This document shows, one piece after another, positions 57,077 through 64,000 of a stretch of DNA of 64,000 bases. Made by a program: the position numbers and the translations under genes. This stretch comes from Sipunculus nudus (Eukaryota > Annelida > Sipuncula > Golfingiida > Sipunculidae): positions 39,146,401 to 39,210,400 of the forward strand of contig CM049317.1 of the NCBI GenBank assembly GCA_026874595.1, in the 5' to 3' direction. Under the pieces are notes generated by a model. That model was given only the letters and a program-made list of their open reading frames with translations. It ran no database searches and was not told where the DNA came from. Each line of letters opens with the position of its first letter. Position 1 is the first letter of the stretch.

Positions 57077-57449
57077 GGGGAGCTACAGGAATGCTCTGAT
57101 TTGGTTTACTGACCTTTTGACAGGTAGGACAATTTCTACAATATACAGTCACATCCCTGTTTAAACTAGACCAAAAGATATGTTTCAGGATGTAATCTTT
57201 GGTTTTTCTGATGCCTAAATGTCCTGACATTGGATGATCATGAGCAAGACTCAAAATTTCCGAACGATAGGCAACGGGTATTACTGTTTGATGGAGAACC
57301 CTCCAGTTTTCATTTTCAACAGGGGTCCATTTTCTGAACAATAATCCAGAATCTACATAATAGCATGAAGGATGTTCTTTTGCTTCCTCTATACTATAGT
57401 ACTGAGAAAATAGATATTTTATCTCAGATAGTGGTGGGCCGATCATCAA
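57077..57449 (-). pseudogene. Integrase zinc-binding domain of the Gmr1-like element
   Basis: Minus-strand open stretch: ENWRVLHQTVIPVAYRSEIL, HDHPMSGHLGIRKTKDYILK, HIFWSSLNRDVTVYC, CPTCQKVSKP. The H-x-H ... C-x2-C arrangement is the integrase HHCC domain. It is open but cut off by the LINE after PVAPL. Confidence 0.8.
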
Positions 57450-57588
57450 GTTTTATTGAAAGTCAGTCGGTTTACTGCCACTTTCAAGTGCTCAATTACC
57501 AAAGGCAACTATCGATTACATCATAATCATGATTGTTTTTTTCCCAGAAAGCCTTTATGGTAAAGACTAAAAGTATTCTTCCATTATT

Positions 57589-60500
57589 AGCTCAGCTGAC
57601 TTTCAGTCATGCTGAGCTATAGCGATCACTCTTTGTCCGTCGTCCGTCTGTCCGTCTGTCTGTCCATCTGTCCGTCTGTCCGTTAACCTGGCACAAATCG
57701 TAACCGCTGGACTTAGAATCTTGTAACTTTACATTCTGAGAGGTCAATGAAAAATCTCCTTGGAAACCAGAAATTAGGTCTCTGTTACCCATATCCTTCG
57801 AGCTATTGGGCCCCAAAGTACCCCCCAGAATAGTCAAAATTTTCATACAAAAACTTTAATATCTCATTAACTACATCACTGATGGTCATGATTTTTGGCA
57901 TACATATTTATCATGAGATGTTTCATCAGTTCCTGCAGATTGGTGGCGCCACCTGTATTTTTAGATTTTTTACGAATATTTTTCTCTATTTTTGAGACCT
58001 TTAAAAATGTGAACAACTGTTAACAGGGCACAAATCGTAAAGACTGGACCTAGAATCTTCATTCTTGACACAGTGAGAGACCTATGAATAGTCTCCATGG
58101 AAACCAGAAATTAGGTCTCTGTTACCCAAATCCTTTTAGCTATGGGGCCCCAAAGTGCCCCCCAGAATAGTGAAAAATTTCATACAAAAACTTCAATATC
58201 TCATTAACTACATCACTGATGGTCATGATTTTTGGCATACATATTGATCATGAGATGTTTCATCAGTTTCTGCAGACTGGTGGCGCCACCTGTATTTTTC
58301 GATTCTTTACGAATTGTTTTCTCTGTTTTTGAGGTCTTTAAAAATGTGGACATCTGTTAACAGGGCACAAATCGTTAAGACTGGACCTAGAATCTTCATT
58401 CTTGACACAGTGAGAGACCTATGAAAAGTCTCCATGGAAACCTGAAATAAGGTCTCCGTTACCCATATCATTTGAGCTGTGGGGCTCCCAATTACCCCCC
58501 AGAATAATGGAAAATTTGATTTAAAAACTGCAACATCTCAATAACTACAATACAGATGGTCATGATTTTTGGCATACATATTGATCAAGAGGTGTTCCAT
58601 CATTTCCTGCAGACTGGTGGCGCCACCTGTATTTTTTCAAATTTTCACAATTTTTTTTTCTCTATTTATGAGACTTTTAAGGATGTAGTTATCTGTCAAC
58701 AAGGTACAAATTGTAATGACTTGACCTAGAATCTTTATTCTTGACACACAGGGAGACCCATGAAAAGTCTCCATGGACACCTGAAATTAGGTCTCTGTTA
58801 CCCATATCCTTAGAGCTATGGCACTCCAAAGTACAGCTCGGAATAATGGAACGTTTGATACATAAGCTGAAGTATCTGAACAACTAATGCAGAGATCACC
58901 ATAATTGTTTGCATGGATATTGATCATGGAGTGTTTCATCAGTTTTTAGCTCAGCTGACTGTAAGTCATCTGAGCTATAGCGATCACTCTTTGTCCGTCG
59001 TCCGTCGTGCCGTCCGTCTGTCCGTCCGTCTGTCCGTTAACCTGGCACAAATCGTAACCGCTGGACCTAGAATCTTGGTACTTGACATTCTTAGAAGTCC
59101 ATGAAAAATCTCCTTGGAAACCAGAAATCAGGTCTCTGTTACCCATATCCTTCAAGCTATGGGGCCCCAAAGTACCCCCCAGAATAGTAAAAAATTTCAT
59201 ACAAAATCTTCTATATCTCATTAACTACAACACTGATGGTCATGATTTTTGGCATACATATTGATCATGAGATGTTCCATTAGTTCCTGCAGACTGGTGG
59301 CGCCACCTGTATTTTTCGATTTTTTACGAATTTTTTTCTCTATTTTTGAGACCTTTAAAAATGTGGACATCTGTTAACAGGGCACAAATCGTAAAGACTG
59401 GACCTAGAAGCTTTATTCTTGATATTCTGAAAGACCTATGAAAAGTCTCCATGGAAACCAAAAATTAGGTCTCTGTTACCCATATCCTACGAGCTATGAG
59501 GCCCCAAAGTACCCCCCAGAATAGTGAAAAATTTCATACAAAAACTTCAATATCTCATTAATTACATCACTGATGGTCATGATTTTTGGCATACATATTA
59601 ATCATGAGATTTTTCATCAGTTTCTGCAGACTGCGGACGCCATCTGTATTTTTTCGATTTTTTACGATTTTTTTCTCTATTTTTGAGACCTTAAAAGATG
59701 CAGTCATCTGTTAACAGGGCACAAATCATAACAACTGGACCTAGAATCTTCATTTTTGACATTGTGGGAGGCCCATGAAAAGTCTCCTTGGAAACCGGGA
59801 ATTAGGTCTCTGTTACCCAGATTCTTCAAGCTATGGGGCTCTGAAGTACCCCCGCTGAATATTGAAAATTTGATACAAAAACTGAAATATCTGAACAACT
59901 TATGCATTGATTACCATGGTTCTTTGCATGGATATTGATCATGGAGTGTTTCATAGGTTTCTGCAGACTGGTGGCGCCACCTGTATTTTTCGATTCTTTA
60001 CAAGTTTTTTTCACTATTTTTGAGACCTTTAAAGATATGAACATCTGTTAACAGGGCACAAATCATAACAACTGGACCTAGAATCTTCATTCTTGACACA
60101 CTGGGAGACCATTGAAAAGTCTCCATGGAAACCTGAAATTAGGTCTCTGTTACCCATATCCTTCATGCTGTAGGGCCCCAAAGTACCCCCCAGAATAGTC
60201 AAAAATTTCATACAAAGAGATCATGAGATGTTTCATCAGTTTCTGCAGACTCCCTAGAAACCTGGAATTAGGTCTCTGTTACCTATATTCTTCAAGCTAT
60301 GGGGCTTGTTACACATTTTTACAATTTTTTTTCTCTATTTTTAAGACCTTTAAGGATGTGGTTATGTGTCAACAGGGTACAAATTGTAACAACTGGACCT
60401 AGAATCTTCATTCTTGTCATGCAAGGAGGCCCATGAAAAGTGTCTGTGGAAACCTTAAATTAGTTCTCTGTTTCCAATATCCTTCAAGCTATAGGACTCC

Positions 60501-61169
60501 GAAGTATCCCTCAGAATAATGGACAATTTGATACAAAAGCTGAAGTATCTGACCAACTAATGCAGAGGTCACCATGATTCTTTACATGCATATTGATTAT
60601 GGAGTGTTTCATCAGTTTCTTCAGACTTATGGTGCAACCTATATTTTATTAAATTTTTTTGAATTTTTTTCTCTATTTTTGAGACCTTTAAGGATGCTGT
60701 CATCTGTTAACATGGCACAAATTGTAACAACTGGACCTAGAATCTTCATTCTTGTCATGCAAGGAGGCCCGTGAGAGTGTCTTTGGAAATCTGAAATTAG
60801 GTCTCTGTTACCCATATCCTTCACGCTATAGGACTCCGAAGTATCCCTCAGAATAATGGAAAATTTGATTCAAAAGCTGAAGTATCTGAACAATTAATGC
60901 AGAAATCACTATGATTCTTTGCATGGATGTTGACCATTAAGTGTTTTTATTAGTTTCTGCAGACTGGTGGAACCACCTGTATTTTTTTTAAAGTTTACGC
61001 ATTTTTTCCCATATTTTGAGATATATAAATTCAGATACAATCTTGGCTTATTCTTTAATCTGTTTGATGCTTCAGTAGAATGGGTATATACTACCATTCA
61101 GATGATAAAATTTCCTTTTGCAAATCTCTTCCCAGTCAGCTGAGCGTCATGACCCATGGGTCACTTGTT
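57589..61169 (+). mobile_element. Two nested A1 tandem-core elements
   Basis: First left tip 57589 with a GTCC/GTCTGTCC microsatellite (57634-57682) and core units with GGTGGCGCCACC at 57942, 58279 and 58616. A second left tip at 58948 is inserted inside a core unit (TTTCATCAGTTT/TTAGCTC) and has units marked at 59296, 59630 (decayed), 59970, 60627 (decayed) and 60966 (decayed). One right end at 61136-61169 (GTCAGCTGAGCGTCATGACC, CACTTGTT). The repeated short minus ORFs are the core read backwards. Confidence 0.7.
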
Positions 61170-61598
61170 GAGTGAACCTGTGAGCTTATGCAATGGTGCG
61201 GCGTCGTGCGGCGTCTGTACGTTAACCATAGCTATATCAAAAACGGCAGGAGTTAGCATCACCAAATTTTTTGCAAATAATCAGTCATCTTAAAAACTAT
61301 ATTGGATTTTGTTTATTTTTTTTTTCTAACTGCATTTTCTTAGATTTTATAGGGAAAAAGCTAAAAAGGGCTGTGTGATGCTGTTACATCTAGCCTGGCA
61401 CCAGGTTATTCATCATACCAGGCATGGATATTCTGCTCTCTGTGGCTATATAAAGACTACTGTACATTGATTATAAATTATTGGTATCCCTTCTCAACTT
61501 AATTCAAGAATTTGCCATCAATGAGATATATTTGTATTTTGATTTTGCATTCAGTATGCATCTGTAATAATTTTACATATATTCCTGATTTCTTTTTT
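61170..61598 (+). repeat. Repeat 'D', short copy
   Basis: Starts GTGAACCTGTGAGCTTATGC, then GGCGTCG repeats, and matches 34850-35050 and 36001-36150; the end resembles 35810-35990. No gene. Confidence 0.6.
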
Positions 61599-63571
61599 AG
61601 CTCAGCTGACTGAAAGTCATCTGAGCTATAGCGATCACTCTTTGTCCGTCGTCCGTCTGTCCGTCCGTTAACCAGGCACAAATCGTAACCGCTGAACCTA
61701 GAACCTTGTAATTTGGGATTCTGAGAGGTCCATGAAAAATCTCCTTGGAAACCAGAAATTAGATCTCTGTTACCCATATCCTTCGAGCTATAGGGCCCCA
61801 AAGTACCCCCAAGAAAAGTCAAAAATTTCATACAAAAACTTCAATATCTCATTAACTACTTGACTGATGGTCATGATTTTTGGCATACGTATTGATCATG
61901 AGATGTTCCATCACTTCCTGCAGACTGGTGGTGCCACCTGTATTTTTCGATTTTTTACAAATTTTTTTCTCTATTTTTGAGACGTTTAAAGATGCTGTCA
62001 TCTGTTAACGTGGCACAAATCGTAACCACTGGACCTAGAATCTTCATCCTCGACACACTGAGAAACCTATTATAAGTCTCCATGGAAACCATAAATTAGA
62101 TCTCTGTTACCCATATCCTTCGAGCTATAGGGCCCCAAAGTACCCCCGAGAAAAGTAAAAAATTTCATACAAAAACTTCAATATCTCATTAACTACTTGA
62201 CTGATGGTCATGATTTTTGGCATACCTATTGATCATGAGATGTTCCATCACTTCCTGCAGACTGGTGGCGCCACCTGAATTTTTCGATTTTTTACGAATT
62301 TAAAAATGTGAACAGCTGTTAACAGGGCACAAATCATAAAGACTGGACCTAGAATCTTCATTCTTGACATACTGAGAGGTCCATAAAAAGTCTCCATGGA
62401 AACCTGAAATAAGGTCTCTGTTACCCATATCCTTTGAGCTATGGGGGGCTCCAAATAACCCCCCAGAATAATGGAAAATTTGATAAAAACAAACTGCAAC
62501 ATCTCAATAACTACAACACTGATGGTCATGATTTTTGGCATACATATTGATCAAGAGGTGTTTCATCAGTACCTGCAGACTGGTGGTGCCACCTGTATTT
62601 TTTCAAATTTTCACAATTTTTTATTCTCTATTTTTGAGACCTTTCAGGATGTAGTTATCTGTCAACAGAGTACAAATCGTAAGAACTGGACCTAGAATCT
62701 TCATTGTTGACACACAGGGAGACCCATGATAAGTCTCCATGGACACCTGAAATTAGGTCTCTGTTACCCATATCTTTTGAGCTATGGCACTCCAAAGTAC
62801 AGCTCAGAATAATGGAAAATTTGATACAAAAGCTGAAGTATCTGAACAACTAATGCAGAGATCACCATAATTTTTTTCATGGATATTGATCATGGAGTGT
62901 TTCATCAGTTTCTGCAGACTGGTGGCACCACCTGTATTTGTTCGGGTTTTTTTACGAATTTTTTCTCTATTTTTGAGACCTTTAAAGTTATGAACATCTG
63001 TTAACAGGGCACAAATCATTAAAACTGGACCTAGAATCTTCATTCTTGACACACAGGGAGACCCATGAAAAGTCTCCATGGAAACCTGAAATTAGGTCTC
63101 TGTTACCCATATTCTTTAAGCTGTATGGCTCTAAATTACTCCCCAGAATAATAGAAAATTTGATACAAAAACTGCAGTATCTCAATAACTACAACACTGA
63201 TGGTCATATTGATCATGACCTGTTCCATCAGTTTCTGCAGACTGGGTGCGCCACCTCTATTTTTTTCAAATTTTTACGATTTTTTTTCTCTTTTTTTGAT
63301 ACCTTTAAAGATGTGGTTATCTGTCAACAGGGTACAAATCGCAACAACTGGACCTAGAATCTTCATTCTTTTCATGCAAGGAGGCCCATGAAAAGTGCCT
63401 GTGGAAACTTAAAATTAGGTCTCTGTTACCCATATCCTTCAAGCTATAGGACTCCGAAGTATCCCTCAGAATAATGGACAATTTGATACAAAAGCTGAAG
63501 TATCTGAACAACTAATGGGGAGATCACCATGATTCTTTGCATAGATATTGATGTTTGTAAGTGTTTTTATT
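61599..63571 (+). mobile_element. A1 tandem-core element, interrupted at its 3' side
   Basis: Left tip 61599 with the hairpin form AGCTCAGCTGACT-GAA-AGTCATCTGAGCT, a short microsatellite, then five to six core units marked near 61928, 62264, 62580, 62920 and 63243. It is cut by an A2 left tip at 63572. No right end in the window. Confidence 0.7.
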
Positions 63572-64000
63572 AGCTCAGCTGACTATAAGTCATCTGAGCT
63601 ATAGTCGTGGTCCATTGTCCGTCGTCCATCCGTCTGTCCGTCCGTCCGTCCGTCCGTAGATGTGGCACGTTTTGAAACCGTAAGACCTAGGAATCCAAAA
63701 TTCAGCATAATGTTAGATGTCCCCAAGATCTCCTACCAAGCCGAAAACTGGGTCTTTGCGACTTCATTCCTTTGAGAAATTAAGGAAAAACCTCAATTTT
63801 TTATTAAAAACCTATTTTCACACTTCAGGACTGCCTAATATCAAAACCACTCATCTGTTTTTCCTCATATTTCCTATAAATAATCCTCTATATAATTCCT
63901 ATGTACATGCCAGAAATAAGGTCTGTATTATATAATTTAAAAAAGTTATGGGCCCAAACATAATGCATTTTGTAAATAATCAGGAAAGAAATTTTATCAC
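63572..64000 (+). mobile_element. A2 element, left part, runs off the window
   Basis: Left tip AGCTCAGCTGACTATAAGTC, microsatellite of CCGT units (63630-63658), A2 core close to 40735-41060 and 52725-53050. Confidence 0.65.

Larger units (their letters stand above)
49129..57588 (-). mobile_element. Gmr1-like Ty3/Gypsy retrotransposon relic with three insertions
   Basis: Minus-strand order is integrase zinc domain (57449), integrase core and C-terminus (56163-55262), pre-RT and RT start (52642-52277), RT/RNase H (50582-50055), polypurine tract, LTR (49875-49129). Integrase before RT is the copia-like order described for Gmr1-type gypsy elements of deuterostomes and some other animals. Insertions: LINE at 56170-57070, pearl/HINE-like element at 52647-55258, tandem-repeat element at about 50583-52276. 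Gag, protease and the 5' LTR are not in the window; 57450-57588 is unassigned. Confidence 0.7.

Overview
This is a eukaryotic, AT-rich stretch of animal genome made almost entirely of transposable elements. I found no prokaryotic-style gene, rRNA, tRNA or CRISPR array. The repeat types suggest a mollusc, probably a bivalve: elements with GTCC/GTCTGTCC-rich left ends, tandem cores of about 340 bp and palindromic right ends (similar to 'pearl'/HINE elements), short hairpin-ended Helitrons, a Gmr1-like Ty3/Gypsy relic and hAT and PIF/Harbinger DNA transposons. The species is inferred, not read.

Layout. 1-10061 is nested repeats: Helitron-like elements (1-1130, 3473-4684, 7902-8242) inside AT-rich repeats whose right ends carry the palindrome TGACCCATGGGTCA or a variant. 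10062-22085 is a PIF/Harbinger-like DNA transposon (terminal inverted repeat starting GGCCAGAC, TAA target duplication). It was split by a complete 10,251-bp Ty3/Gypsy element at 10345-20595 (226-bp LTRs, GTAA target duplication). 22086-23710 resumes the outer repeats. 23711-28800 holds a broken gypsy pol on the minus strand, a non-autonomous hAT element with exact 8-bp target duplications, and unassigned DNA. 28954-34430 is a decayed ZNF862/hAT-like transposase gene split by a tandem-repeat element at 29243-32996. 34431-49128 is again repeats. 49129-57588 is the remains of a minus-strand Gmr1-like retrotransposon (integrase before reverse transcriptase), broken by a tandem-repeat element, a pearl/HINE-like element and a LINE. 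57589-64000 is more tandem-core elements.

The most interesting object is the gypsy element at 10345-20595. Its order is LTR, probable tRNA-Ser primer site, a 1.4-kb adenine-poor leader, gag (intact; possible helix-hairpin-helix N-terminus, SR/RD-rich middle, capsid, two CCHC knuckles), a textbook -1 frameshift signal, pol (protease, RT, RNase H, Cys-rich linker, integrase), a third ORF, a polypurine tract and the 3' LTR. The third ORF lies where env would be. It encodes an acidic segment, a Cys/His zinc-finger-like segment and a TatD-family metal-dependent nuclease with every expected metal ligand present. I do not know of a described Ty3/Gypsy family carrying a TatD nuclease. This copy is not functional: pol has two in-frame stops and one frameshift, and the third ORF has two in-frame stops. 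The LTRs differ at only 5 of 226 positions, so the insertion is fairly young and better copies may exist elsewhere.
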